NCBI GenBank assembly: GCA_963556255.1
Contig: OY744615.1
Location: forward strand, 8,436,669-8,500,668
Length of the DNA: 64,000 bases
From: Allolobophora icterica
Taxonomy: Eukaryota > Annelida > Clitellata > Crassiclitellata > Lumbricidae
Reading direction: 5' to 3'
Below the pieces are notes generated by a model. That model was not told the origin of the DNA and ran no database searches. It saw nothing but the letters and a program-made list of their open reading frames with translations. The translations under genes were made by a program, and so were the position numbers. Positions 31,272-64,000 of the stretch are shown here, one piece after another (positions within the stretch are counted from its first letter, which is position 1; each line of letters opens with the position of its first letter).

Positions 31272-33482
31272 GTGGCGGTCAAGGCCACAGTGCGTAAGTG
31301 GGAGGATTTATTTTATGCGAATAGCATCGTTTTCTTTAAGTTTACATGCGAAGGGAACAGCATCGTTTCTCTTAATTTTACATGCGAAGGCCCAGCATCG
31401 ATCATTTAATTTTTTATTTAATTTCAATAGGCAACTGGCCAGCAACGACCGTGGTAGGGAAGCCCGATCGACGGTCTAAAGCCAGCGCATAGCGAGCAGA
31501 CGCGCTCATTCGGGATGCATAGAGCCTGCCTCACGGTGTGCTGCTTTATACGTGAAGAGTTGGTTCGACTCTTCATACATAGCAATACTGTTAAACAGCG
31601 TTGTTGGTTAGCGATTCAGTTACCGATTCAAATATACTGCACTCAGTGTGGTAGGCGAGTGATTTTGGTTACGACAGAGTCAGAGTTCGAGTTTCCGGTT
31701 AGTACAAATATATTTACGGACGAAAGGGGCGTCCGAATAATATAATCAGGCGATCCCGAGTACAGCTAAAGAAGTTCACTGTTGGGAGACGGGCCGACAG
31801 CGCCGATCCGGCGGGTTGGATCCCTCAGTTGATCGCGAAGCGGTCTAGATCCCGATCGTGGGAAATCTACGGCTGAGTAATACTCGGGGAAGGATACCGT
31901 TGATACACAGGAAAACCAATTCAGTGTGAGATCGAAAACCAGGGTGAATTTGGCGACGGGCAGGAAAGTCCCTCTTGGGTTTTGAAGAACTCCGCGATCG
32001 GAGCTTGTCCGGTAACCCATGGGAGTAAAGGTGACCTTCTTAAGGCAGCCATTTTCTGGAATTCTGAAATCCTTGAAACCAAGAGTAAATTTGGCGTCGG
32101 GCAAGGAAATCCCTCTTGGAGTTCGAAGAACTCCAAGATCCGACAGTGTTTGGTTTTATCCACTGAGACGAGTTTTACGCGATTTCGGCGTACTCGACAC
32201 AGGGGAAGTTCTACGCGCTTTCGGCGTACTCGGCCGGGAGGGTTTTACGCGACTTCGGCGTCTTCGGCTGGGAGAGTTTTACGCGACTTCGGCACTCGGT
32301 GAAGTGACCGTCGGGATACCTGAAAAAACCAATTTAGTACAAAAACGATAATAAGGGTAAATTTGGCGACAGGCAGGAAATTCCCTCTTGGGTTTTGAAG
32401 AACTCCGCGATCGGAGCTTGTCCGGTTACCTGTGGGAGTAAGCGTGACCTTCGTTAGGGAACCAAAATTCGGAAATTCTTGGGAACAAAATTCAGGACAT
32501 TCTGGTAACCTTACGGGGTCAGCGTTACATTTGGATTGTGACACTTGGATGGCTGACACGCCGGTGGAGCGTTGGAGGGGCTCCATCGCCCGGTAACTAA
32601 AAATAGTTACTGGGAAAGACCACTGTTACCGAAAGACCGCCCGACAACTGATTACAGTGCGGTAAGGCCAGGAAAGCGATAGAATCAGGAAAATCTTGTA
32701 TTCAAACCAGTCGTTATTCAGAGCAAATAACTTGGTGATCGAAACACGTAGTTCCGAGAACTGACCGAAGTGCGAAGTAGGGCCCACCTCGTGCGCCGGT
32801 CGGAACACAGTTCTGCGTGCGGTTAGGGAGGTTTTAGACCTAGAACCTGTCCTATCAGAAGAGAGTGTCGTGAGACCAGTATACCGCGTTAATATTACAC
32901 GTGTATATATTATCGCAAGATGTTCGCGTGTTTGAGACGGCACGACGTGACGACTCGTCAGATGTACACCTTGTCCTCTCGGACAAGAGAACGTTCAGAG
33001 TTTTCCCCTATTGACGATAACTCGAGAGTCATGAGATGCAGAATGGTACGTGAGGGTTCGGTTAAGGTGGAGAAAAAGAGAAAGTCTTTGACTAAGAGAT
33101 CTCACAGGAAGCTGAGGACTCCTGCCGGCAAGAGAGCGAACCCTGTTCTAAAGGACGGCCATCCTGAGGACGAGGACGTTGCCCACCCGGCGACCGCGGC
33201 AGTGGCAGAGTCCGAAAGTGAGATGGAGCTTGACAGCGACACTGTTCGCAAACAAGCGATACCCTCGGGACCTCCTCTTGGAGAAATGGGCACTGAGAGC
33301 GGAGACAGGGAACCGCTCGTCTACAGCAGAAGTAGACAGGATAGTGACCCGGGCGACTCCAGAAGGTCAGTTGGCTGGAGCCGAACCCAGCCCGACGACG
33401 AAGCAGCGTCTCGGGTAAGACCGACACAAATTGGTACCACGTCTGATGAAGGGTTAGTTGATCTCGAGCGACGAACGTCACA
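31271..33482 (+). mobile_element. Probable solo LTR (2,212 bp) in an (ACAT)n tract
   Basis: The segment begins TGTGGCGGTC and ends ACGTCACA (TG...CA), and CATA repeats lie on both sides, so a CATA target duplication is possible but cannot be proven. Inside are three copies of a roughly 110-bp module (near 31,930, 32,080 and 32,345; core AATTTGGCGACGGGCAGGAA). About four copies of a roughly 36-bp module (core TTTTACGCGACTTCGGCG) lie between 32,170 and 32,300. An open frame reaches the right end, as in the Gypsy LTR at 54,311. Retroelement identity is inferred from ends and architecture; no pol sequence is present. Confidence 0.55.
32920..33482 (+). CDS. Candidate Gag N-terminus within the solo LTR
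   Basis: An ATG frame (MFACLRRHDVTTRQMYTLSS) stays open to the end of the element and runs on into the microsatellite. It is basic early (KKRKSLTKRSHRKLR) and then acidic (ESESEMELDSDTV) and serine-rich, with no known domain. By analogy with the LTR-encoded Gag start at 55,047 it may be the first part of a Gag that continued into lost internal sequence. Unrelated coding origin is possible. Confidence 0.35.
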
Positions 33483-33540
33483 CATACATACATACATACA
33501 TACATACATACATACATACATACATACATACATACAACAT
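33483..33540. repeat. (ACAT)n microsatellite, right part
   Basis: A perfect CATA run that resumes after the inserted element. Confidence 0.95.
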
Positions 33541-34188
33541 ACATGCGTACATGCATGCAAATCTTGTGTTGAGCTGAATTAATTGAAACGCTACGTATAT
33601 GAAAGGTAACTGAAGATTAAGAGATACTCAATTGAATGAACTTCCACTATGGAACTACGTCTCCTTAGCTATAGCACCCCACGCACCTATTATCGACGTT
33701 TATATACTGTTCTCTATCGCCGAGGGTCGTCTGGGTGCGCTACTGAGGAAATGTCTTCAATAGGTTCTATGCACATTTTCTGAATGAGAGACTGCCATAT
33801 AAAGGAATGAATCGACGCAGGAAAGAGGAAGATTGGCAGGCGTAGACATACAATTACAACAGTGAGATGTCTTTATCTTTCAATGATGTCTGCAACTAGA
33901 TAACCCCGTACGCTACCTCATCAATCAAAGGCAGCAGCTTTTAGTTGGTGGACAAGACATTGTCTTTTGCTTCAAGTAAAGCCGTTTTGAGTCTGCAATA
34001 TGACGTCCTTGCTTTCAAAATTTCCTTTTGTGTTTCATCGCTCAGGCACATCAGTTGATGCATCGCCTGATCTCAGCCTGCGTGTCGGAGTGTGGCTGAA
34101 AGGGTGACATGACCGTATCGGAACCTTAAATCGATCTCGGGGAATAAAAGAGACCAATTGAGGCTTACTAGATCAGCCGGAAAATGGC
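33541..34188. other. No gene confirmed
   Basis: On the minus strand near 34,055-33,935 a short frame reads LSDETQKEILKARTSYCRLK and TALLEAKDNVLSTN. It looks protein-like but has no start, splice context or recognised family. Confidence 0.2.
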
Positions 34189-34196
34189 ATTTGAGT

Positions 34197-34622
34197 CAGA
34201 GGCGCGTTTACAGAAAACGGGGCCCTAGGCGCAAACAGTTTTGGGACCCTTCTGAACTTCTAGACTAAGAGTCTGAGACTTTGGTGATGCTTAACATAGG
34301 CCTATCATATGCTGCTGTGCAAAAACCCGCGAAGTTGAGCATGAAGCCGTTTTGTGAGCGTTACTGACACTGTCACTGTAATTATGATTTGTTATAGAAG
34401 TTATTTTTAAGGAATGTGAAGTTATTTGATTAAATGATTTTAGTAATTACAATAATATACTTTTATGTGAATGCTAAACTGTAACAAATAGAAAATAGGT
34501 TATATTTAAAATAATTTAAAATTCACAACTGTTATTTTTTATATTTTGCTTCGTTTGGGCCCCTCTAAGATTTAGGGGCCCTAGGCGCGCGCCTAGTGCG
34601 CCTCTACGTAAACGCGCCTCTG
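34197..34622. mobile_element. hAT-type MITE, family C copy 2 (426 bp)
   Basis: The inverted ends are CAGAGGCGCGTTTACAG and ACGTAAACGCGCCTCTG. A perfect 8-bp duplication, ATTTGAGT, lies at 34,189-34,196 and 34,623-34,630. Subterminal GGGGCCCTAGGCGC blocks lie at both ends. There is no coding capacity. Another right end, AAACGCGCCTCTG, is at about 40,650. Confidence 0.92.
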
Positions 34623-34708
34623 ATTTGAGTAAGACCAGGAATATTGATGTTTTGCGCCTAGCCTAATTAATGGAACTGCAGCTTGGACTACGGTTTATGC
34701 AAGGGGTG

Positions 34709-34852
34709 ACCCGTCAAAAGCGCCGTGGACAAAAGCGCCCCGACAAATGCGCCCCGACAAATGCGCCCCGACAAATTCGCCACAGAAAAACCCGACAATA
34801 TCGCCAAAAAATCACCGACAAATGCGCCCCGACATTTGCGCCACATAATAAC
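34709..34852. repeat. Left TIR with 14-15-bp tandem units
   Basis: Units GACAAAAGCGCCCC and GACAAATGCGCCCC repeat, then become degenerate (GACAATATCGCC) toward the interior. Confidence 0.8.
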
Positions 34853-35333
34853 ATTATCTGCTGTATGAGTTCATTTGACGGGAAGCAGTTGAATAGACTA
34901 CACAGCGGCGTTCGATCTAAGACCGCTGAGAAGCATACGTAAGTGTATCTGAAAGTTAAGTTAGTAAGTATGGGCTTGAATGATCCGCCTGCAAACGCAC
35001 CGCGGCTAACAAACGGATTATACAAGTGCAAGAAACAAAACAAGACAAGTACACACACAAACTACCTAGAAAGAAAGAGAATACGAAAAGGGAAAATTAC
35101 AATAAAATTAAACTAAATTAAGTTAAATTAGATTAAATTGTATTAAATTAAATCCGCTAATGTTCAAATTTCTAAATAGAGCATTCTAAGGAGAAAGTTT
35201 TTTCTGATCAGTGTGTCTGCCCTGGGGACCTCCCGGTTATGCGGACGGGGGCGGAGCCAATATTTGCTGGCCTTAACTGGGGGGAGGAGGTTACTTGTCG
35301 GAATTAAAGCTATACAAATAAATGTGTTTATCT

Positions 35334-37320
35334 AATAATAATAATAGCAGATATTTAAGTGCCATAGTTCGTAAACAGTCGAAAGGAAATCGATGCAACG
35401 ATTCAGAAGCACTGGGAGCAGGGAGATCAGTCCAGATAGGCCTGCTTGAAAAGTTCGGTCTTTAAGTTTTTCTTTAAAGTGGCAAGAGTCATAGAGATCC
35501 TGATGTTGGTTGGTAGGTTGTTCCAGATTCGAGGGGCGGACGAGGTGAAAGATTTTGATGCAGTTGTAGTGCGACACCGATGAAGGACAAGGGTTCGGGT
35601 TCCAGATGACCGCATGTTTCTCGATGGCATGTGGTTGTGAAGAAGGTCGGAGAGATATGACGGAGTATGTGTTGTGATGCAGTTATAGGTGATGACGGAG
35701 ATTTTGTAGATGATCCTTTCCTTGACGGGTAGCCAGTGGAGGGATTTGAGGAGTGGCTTACTGCTGGCACGATATGGGGAGTTGCATACGACACGAACGA
35801 GGTTGTTTTGGATGCGTTGTAGAGAGGTTAGATTTTTTGATGATGCCCCGTAGAGAAGGCTGTTGCAATAGTCAAGGCGAGAGTTGACTATCCCATAAGC
35901 GATGGTGTTTCCAAGGTTTTCTGTGAGAAAAGGTCGGATGTGCCTGAGAGCCCGGATATGAAAGTTGGTGGAGCGGATGATTTCAGAAACTTGGAAATCC
36001 ATTGACATTGTCGAGTCAAGTTTCACGCCGAGAATTTTTACACTGGTTGACGTGTTTATTGCTGTGTTTGAGAAAATCGGATTCAGAGGATGATGTTTGG
36101 CAATTTGTGGTCTGGTTCCAAAAACTATGGCTTCTGTCTTGGAAGGGTTTAGAAGGAGACCATTTTTCAGGAACCAACGGTTTACGGCATCTGCACAGCG
36201 AGTGATGTTGTCACAGCTATTGTCCCCAGGTGTGAGGGAGGTATAGAGTTGCGCGTCATCAGCATATTGGTGGTGTTGGATCCCGAAAGATTGGATGAGA
36301 AAACTAACTGGTGAGAAGAACATGGAGAAAAGAAAAGGACCAAGAACACTATCCTGTGGAACTCCGGTGGTGGAGGGCAAAGTTTCAGATTTGGCAGAGT
36401 CTAGGGCAATGAAGAAGTGCCTCCCTTGAAGATAGGATGCCAGCCAGTTTAAAGCGGTGCCGGTAACGCCAAAAGCTTCTTGTGCACGGGCGACCAGCAG
36501 CCTGTTGTCCATAGCATCGAAAGCGGCCGAAATATCAAGTGAGAAAAGAAAGGTTGCCGAGCCGTTGTCAACGTTCGAGAGTATGTCATTTGTAACTTTC
36601 AGGAGGGTTGTCTCAGTAGAATGACCAGGTCTGAAACCAGATTGAAAAGGGTTGAAATTGGGACAGCTGGTGATATGTGGGAATAGTCTGGCGAGTGCGA
36701 GTTTTTCTAGGATCTTGGAGATGGTGTTGAGGTTTGATATCGGCCGTAGGTTTGACAGATCTGAAGGATCAAGACCATCTTTTTTTAGCAGTGGGGTGAC
36801 TTGGGCGGATTTGAAGTTTGTCGGGAAACGGCCTGATTGGAAAGAGAGGTTGGCAAGGTGAGCAATAAGCGGAGCGAAAAGATCTGGGCAGGATTTAAGA
36901 ATCTTAGTGGGTAGGTAGTCAAGTGGTGATGTTTTGGGCTTAAGGTTGAGTATTAGCCTTGAGACCTCATCGATGGTTACCAGGGAGAAGTTTGACATGA
37001 GCTGTGGTGTTGATGGAAGGAGAAAGGAAATGTCGATGTGAAGGAGAGGTTTAAGACGATCCAGGATTGCGTGTTTTATTTTTTCTAGTTTGTCATTAAA
37101 GAATGCAGCTATTTCGTTACAGCGGTCTTTGGCATTAGATGTATCATTTACAATCGATGATTTCTTTTTATGATGGAGCAGTTCTTTAGCGATTTGCCAG
37201 GTTTGTTTTCTTAGAGTCACCATTGGCCTCAGTTATTCGGTCCTGGTAGTATTCTCGGTTGGACTTCCGGATTTCGTTAAAAAAGATAAATTTAGTGATA
37301 TTTGTAAGGCCGGAATTTAA
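35334..37320 (-). pseudogene. 5'-truncated L2/CR1-like LINE, RT nearly intact
   Basis: The minus-strand frame (37,223-35,427, 598 codons) includes LRPISNLNTISKILEKLALA, LFSLDISAAFDAMDNRLL, TGVPQDSVLGPF and the catalytic HHQYADDAQLY. It then has IVNSRLDYCNSLLYG, SLHWLPVKERIIYK and SAPRIWNNLPTNIR, ending FKQAYLD and a stop. PQD replaces the usual PQG. The frame continues upstream to about 37,320 after a frameshift near 37,200. The 3' UTR ends in an (ATT)n tail at 35,334-35,345. The endonuclease domain is absent. Confidence 0.92.
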
Positions 37321-37343
37321 TTAGAATTGTTTAAGGATTTAAA

Positions 37344-37560
37344 GAAGCGGGATCAGCGATGAAAATAGAACTAAAATTGGAAGCTGGATCAACGACTAAA
37401 ATATACCTAAAACTAGAAGCGGGATCAGCGATGATAATATAACTAAACCTGGAAGCTGGCTCAACGATTAAAATATTACTAAAACTAGAAGCGGGATCAG
37501 CGATTATAACATAGCTAAAGCTGGAATCTGGATCAGCGATTCAAATATAACTACAACTAT
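37344..37560. repeat. 36-bp minisatellite with dimeric higher-order structure
   Basis: Six units of 36 bp alternate between AAGCGGGATCAGCGAT-type and AAGCTGGATCAACGA-type starts, giving about three 72-bp dimers with CTAAAACT at unit ends. Confidence 0.85.
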
Positions 37561-37578
37561 GAGCTAAAATTACACGTT

Positions 37579-37682
37579 CGTGGCGCATTTGTCGGGGCGC
37601 ATTTGTCGGGCGCAAATGACGGGGCGCATTTGTCGGGGCGCATCTGTCGGGGCGCTTTTGTCCATGGCGCTTTTGACGGGGT
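37579..37682. repeat. Right TIR with GGGGCGCATTTGTC units
   Basis: This is the inverse of the left arm, ending GGCGCTTTTGTCCATGGCGC and TTTTGACGGG. Confidence 0.8.
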
Positions 37683-37739
37683 TCCTCTGCACGGTGCATT
37701 AAGGCCATGTGTTATTATGATTAAAGTACTAACGTAGAA

Positions 37740-39241
<1,502 letters not shown>

Positions 39242-39537
39242 AAGAAACATATTGCCTCTTCTCTTGATTTGGCCTGTGGAAACTAGACTCTGGTCTCTTT
39301 TGAACTACTTTCTGGGGACCCACTCTAATTTGATTTGGCCTTTGGCAACCGGATTCGGACATCTTTTTTACTACTCTCTGAAAACCCCTCTGACTTGATA
39401 TGCTTATGCTAAAAGTACTTTAAGTGCACAGTACACAGTGATACTAATAGCGGATCTACTTCATCTGCCACTGTGCTCTATACTAGGCTAAGGCTATTAC
39501 TACTATCATACACAACACAGACAAAATTACTCTATAC

Positions 39538-40563
39538 CAGTGTTATTTTAGTTCCAGAGAATAGAATAGAAATAATAATTATTGAAAATTAGTTCCACGG
39601 AACGAAAACTGGAACGAATAATAAATGTGGAACGAGAATAGAATAGGAATAAAATTTCAATATTTTTCTAGAACGAGAACGGAATAGAATAACAATTAAT
39701 TTTTAAGACGAGAACGGAATAGAATAAAAATTAGTTTTTAAGCTGCCCAACCGATAATTCTAAAGTTATCTATTAACTATACGGAATGACGACGGCTCTT
39801 GATTGACGTCACGGTGCGGCACTATGAGAGACTAAAGCTTCTCCGTATATTCTATATTCTATCAATAATACACGCTCTTTGATTCAAACTTCTGGCAATG
39901 GGAGCGAGGCACTCCGACTCCTCCATCAAACATGCTCCTGACAGCATTGCAGCAGAACTTTCTACATACATTCAGGAAATTGAAAACATGTCGCTGTTCC
40001 TAGTCCCTTTGACTTCTGGCAGAGTAGACATTCAGTTTACCCACGGCTCGCTGTTATAGCTGAGGATTTAGTTTCAGCTCCTGCATCAGAGGCGTTCGTA
40101 GAAAGAATCTTTTCTGTTGCAGGATGGATGTCTACAGGTCGCAGAAATTGATTGAGTAAATCCCTTCAGATGCGGGTGTTTTTTAAACTCAACAGTAAAA
40201 TAATTGACTGGTAACTTTTATAGTGTGTCTGCCTATAAACTGTTTTATTAACAGTAGCCTAACTGTTGCATTCACATTGTCCGACAGACATTAACCATTC
40301 ATGTTAGAACTGTGAGAACTGTAAGTGGATTTGGAAGTGGAACTACAAATAAATTTTTTTTTGAACTAGAACTGGAACTAAAATTAATTATAAAGAAGAA
40401 GTGGAACTAGAATAAGAATACAATTTATTTCTTCAGAGGAACTAGAACTAGAATAAGAATAAAATTTATTTCTTAAGAGGAACTAGAACTAGAACTAAAA
40501 TGATAGCAGTGGAATAGAATAAGAACTGGAATAGGAATTAATGCTGGAACTAAAATAACACTG
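39538..40563 (+). mobile_element. hAT element derivative with transposase remnant (1,026 bp)
   Basis: The inverted ends are CAGTGTTATTTTAGTTCCAG and CTGGAACTAAAATAACACTG. A perfect 8-bp duplication, CTCTATAC, lies at 39,530-39,537 and 40,564-40,571. The arms are made of GGAACTAGAA-type repeats. The interior holds a piece of the hAT C-terminal dimerisation domain in plus orientation at about 40,003-40,147 (RHSVYPRLAVIAEDLVSAPA, SEAFVERIFSVAGWMSTGRR, then a stop). The rest of the transposase is gone, so this is an internally deleted, non-autonomous copy. Confidence 0.93.
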
Positions 40564-40829
40564 CTCTATACTACTAGACAGGCCTGTCGCCTTAAGGGGG
40601 GCACACTGATGCTTCGCACCACCTTTGAAAAATCCACGGGCCGCAACTGTAAACGCGCCTCTGTTTGTGTTTCTTTACGATCCAGATACAAATTTGACAG
40701 TGGTCTTGATGATTGCTGATCATTATTGTCATGAGTAACTGGTTTTATTACTCAAGTCAACTGCATTTCATGGTGCACCATCGTTTGCATTAGCAATTAC
40801 TGTCTTAATTATTTTCTGGTAAAACTGTA

Positions 40830-41069
40830 GTAGGATATTACATAGTACACATTACACAGTTTGAAAGTGAAATTGCATTGACACTCTGATTCCAGTTCAC
40901 TTAACCTCTGATACTGAGAAATTGTTTGCCCTACAAAGTTGGAAAAAGTTTAACTACTATTTTTAGTTTAGCTAACTTATTTCCGAAATCAGTTGCCAAC
41001 TTTAGTTAAACTATTTTATTTTACTTGAAAAACAGTTTAAGTTTACCTAAAATATAGTTTAGTGCCCAT
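40830..41069. mobile_element. hAT-type MITE, family B partial copy
   Basis: It matches the right half of the MITE at 4,430-4,993 (ACAGTTTGAAAGTGAAATTG; AGTTTAGTGCCCATCACT). The left end was not found. Confidence 0.65.
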
Positions 41070-41115
41070 CACTTCATTTCAGAAAATGCACAAATTAAAT
41101 CCAATTCTAAATAAC

Positions 41116-41300
41116 AAAGAAAAGCAACTAAAAATAGATGGGCGATTTTAGTAGGGGGAAACTTTGTATCGTTGATGGGGAGATTCTATTTCAACGGGGA
41201 GACTTCGATGCAGAGTCTCTGGGGAGGACATTAGTTCAGCCAGAGGGAGACTCATTTGGGGGGAGGCACTTTATATCGCGACACCGGCTTATGAGCCTGG
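41116..41300 (+). repeat. Dispersed repeat shared with 22,882-23,050
   Basis: Shared blocks include AAAATAGATGGGGCGATTTTAG-like sequence, GATTCTATTTCAA and CAGAGGGAGACTC. It is probably the right end of the element inserted at 22,256-23,044. Confidence 0.7.
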
Positions 41301-41492
41301 GCTTTCTATACCAAACACGTTTTGGTTTGACGCAAGATGCTTGATGAACTGACTAATCACAAGCCGGTTTTGTATCGTGCTTGTAGGAATGGGCTACCCT
41401 CTCTGTTCTGCATGTCAAAGACTCGTTTACTTATTCCCCTGGAAAAAATGATCAAAACTTAACAAGGAACTGCATTGGTTTCCCTGTCGATT

Positions 41493-41670
41493 TTAGAACA
41501 CTCTCGACGTTGAATTGTTGAACGGATTTTCATAGGCATACTGGGCCCCTACCAAACCCACCAATCCTGGAGTTGAAGGGCAATCTGTTGTGAAAGTAAA
41601 AAAACTGTTTTTGCTGACCAATGCATTTATTGGCTGCTCATATTGAACCATGTCTACGGGCGCCAAAATG
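41493..41670 (-). CDS. Candidate 3'-terminal exon of the SLC5 gene (weak)
   Basis: A minus-strand frame reads GKRDILAPVDMVQYEQPINA and ends at a stop after NPFNNSTSRVF. It lies where the cytoplasmic tail of the transporter should be encoded. The only nearby acceptor gives a phase that does not match the upstream exon (phase 1), so the link is unproven. Confidence 0.25.
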
Positions 41671-42304
41671 TCTCGCTTCCCGTTAGAGACCATAAAGGAA
41701 CAGAAGCAGTTTATAATGAAACCGCAGAAGTTGATATTGCGTGGCGTCAGAAACTGATGATCATAATGGTTTTGGATGAAGGTCAGGAGGAGGAGAAGAG
41801 AAATTTTGACGATTATATTTGAGTGGCGCTTTCTCTCTTTCCATGCAGCGATGGACAGTTTTCATCGCCCACATGTTCTTGGTTTCCGTTCTCTTCTGAC
41901 CATCCGCAGCAGTGGAAACGCAGAAGAAGCCGTTTATCCACCTTTGCCTCCAAGTTTCGGTCCCCTGTTTTAAAACCAAAGCTCAGGGTATCATAACGCT
42001 CCTTTTTGGGTTTATATTTAAAATAATGTGTCTTTAACTTCGACAGTCAACCGTTAGGTATACCTACCGCATCATGGTAACATCGCTACAGAAGTTATAG
42101 ATGATATGAGATCAGCTCAAACGAAAATAGAACATAATTATTAGAGTCGATTTTAAATAAATTCGATTATATTAAACTGGGATTGATTAGGATGTATTAG
42201 ACTATACTGGAAATTGGACATACGATAAGATTGCAACACATTATACTAGGACAACAGTGGTGTTCGGATAAGATAAGATTTCATCTGACCAGGAAAATAC
42301 TTAC

Positions 42305-63030
<20,726 letters not shown>

Positions 63031-63397
63031 CTAAGAACAAAAGACCATAACATAGTTAAGCGGTTATCATTCGCGAATCAGGTCCATAATTAGACGTCTA
63101 GTCGCACTGCCGCACTGGACCAGTCTTCTTTTACTGAAAGTTAGACCTACCTCTTCTAGCGATCGTGGGTGCTGCAAGCGCGTGTTCTACTAACCTTGAA
63201 TATGACATCTTCCGCACACCATGACTATTGGATTAACTCGGCTGAAGAGTGTGCATCTTCAACGGTCTGGTAATCAGCCATGCCAATTTCTATGCTGACC
63301 TGTAGGCCCTATACACTTACGGCGCTACCCACATTGCAAATTTGTAGTGCGCTTGCCTTTCGTCTCTACGTCTAGGATTCGAACCTTGGTTTGTCTT

Positions 63398-63398
<1 letters not shown>
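63031..63398. other. SLC5 intron, no exon recognised
   Basis: Upstream exons of the transporter must exist but were not recognised here. Confidence 0.3.

Positions 63399-63439
<41 letters not shown>
63399..63439. repeat. (ATCA)n microsatellite
   Basis: About ten ATCA units. The sequence after it (AAATTCTTTTATTGTTCACC) resembles the TTGATTGA-tailed LINE end at 3,255-3,300, so this may mark another minus-strand LINE tail. Confidence 0.9.
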
Positions 63440-64000
63440 TTCTTTTATTGTTCACCAATCTTTGAACAATTACATAGTTTGCGTGGTAACACGAAGTTAA
63501 CTTACATTGCGATCAGTGACAAAAGGAAAACCCAAAGGAACGACACCGTTCCGCTGTCAGGGTCGCCTAATTACACAAACTATCGGACCAATGAAGTGGT
63601 GCTTAACAATGCAATAAAAAGTTTATTTCTAAAAACATCTGTAGCATAATAACCATGAACGCTAGGTGTTAACTATACATGTACAGAATTCCTATTTTAC
63701 TCAACAGTCTAGAAAGTTTAATTTGCCATTTACATAATCATACATCGTTTGCATAATAATCTAGAATGTTTAATGAGCTCTTTAACTTATGTGCATACAT
63801 AATACATGTGATACACATTAATCTAAAGTGTTAGACTATATAGTTACAATCACATAAAACTGTCTTTTTATGCAACACTCAGAACTTGTATTAGATTCCG
63901 GTATCAGTATAATAACCAAAACATGAGGATATGCAAATAAGAATTTTTTATTTAGTCTATTAATCTAGTACGTTATATAGGCTATTTAGCCTATGGACGC
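63440..64000. other. AT-rich sequence, no gene recognised
   Basis: Possibly the 3' UTR of a LINE whose tail is the adjacent ATCA run; no coding block is visible. Confidence 0.3.

Larger units (their letters stand above)
34709..37682. mobile_element. Element with long terminal inverted repeats made of GACAAATGCGCCCC units
   Basis: The left arm (34,709 to about 34,852) starts CCCGTCAAAAGCGCC and continues as repeated GACAAATGCGCCCC units. The right arm (37,579-37,682) is its inverse (GGCGCTTTTGACGGG at the end). A 36-bp minisatellite lies just inside the right arm, and an L2-like LINE occupies most of the interior. No transposase or clear target duplication was found, so the superfamily is unknown; long TIRs would suit a MULE-like element. 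Confidence 0.6.

Noticed and set aside
30959..31297. Tyr/Ile/His/Thr-repeat frames
   Set aside because: They come from the ACAT microsatellite.
31145..33540. CRISPR-like or regularly spaced repeat array
   Set aside because: Repeats here are microsatellites and LTR-internal modules without uniform spacers, in animal DNA.

Overview
This is nuclear DNA from an animal, most likely a marine invertebrate; the phylum cannot be fixed from the sequence alone. The evidence is spliced genes with GT/AG introns, many non-LTR and LTR retrotransposons, hAT-type DNA elements, tRNA-derived SINEs and very abundant (AAT)n, (ACAT)n and GA/GACA microsatellites. No bacterial features, rRNA genes or functional tRNA genes were found.

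Two host genes can be reconstructed, both on the minus strand. (1) A DEG/ENaC/ASIC-family sodium channel gene spans 26,113 down to 5,338. Its seven coding exons keep one reading frame across six introns (542 or 557 aa, depending on the ATG), and the introns are packed with transposons. (2) A sodium/solute symporter gene of the SLC5 family (SMCT/SMVT-like) runs from 63,030 down to about 42,305 and continues beyond the right edge of the window at its 5' side. Its most striking feature is an internal cassette of three consecutive exons (Z-A-B, 117 codons, phase 0 at both ends). The cassette is present three times in tandem, in an array from 45,810 to 61,914 with a period near 3.2 kb. The array junctions lie inside a decayed hAT transposase fragment, which points to unequal recombination between two hAT relics.

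Layout: 1-900 Gypsy gag/protease relic; 1.6-5.0 kb LINE relics, a minisatellite and two hAT MITEs; 5.3-26.1 kb DEG/ENaC gene, with a SINE, an L2-like LINE, an internally deleted Gypsy element of unusual gene order (identical LTRs, 13,994-20,062) and a cluster of 3' ends of one LINE family; 26.4-30 kb LINE relics, a MITE and a SINE relic; 31.3-33.5 kb probable solo LTR in an (ACAT)n tract; 34.2-41.3 kb MITE, a long-TIR element containing an L2-like LINE, a deleted RTE-like LINE ending in a 396-bp GA/GACA tract, and a 1-kb hAT derivative; 41.5-63.0 kb SLC5 gene, whose third cassette is split by a second young Gypsy element (54,311-60,292). The LTR of that element carries the start of its own coding region. 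Both young Gypsy elements have lost catalytic domains and look non-autonomous. The remaining stretches are intron or intergenic sequence in which no gene was recognised.
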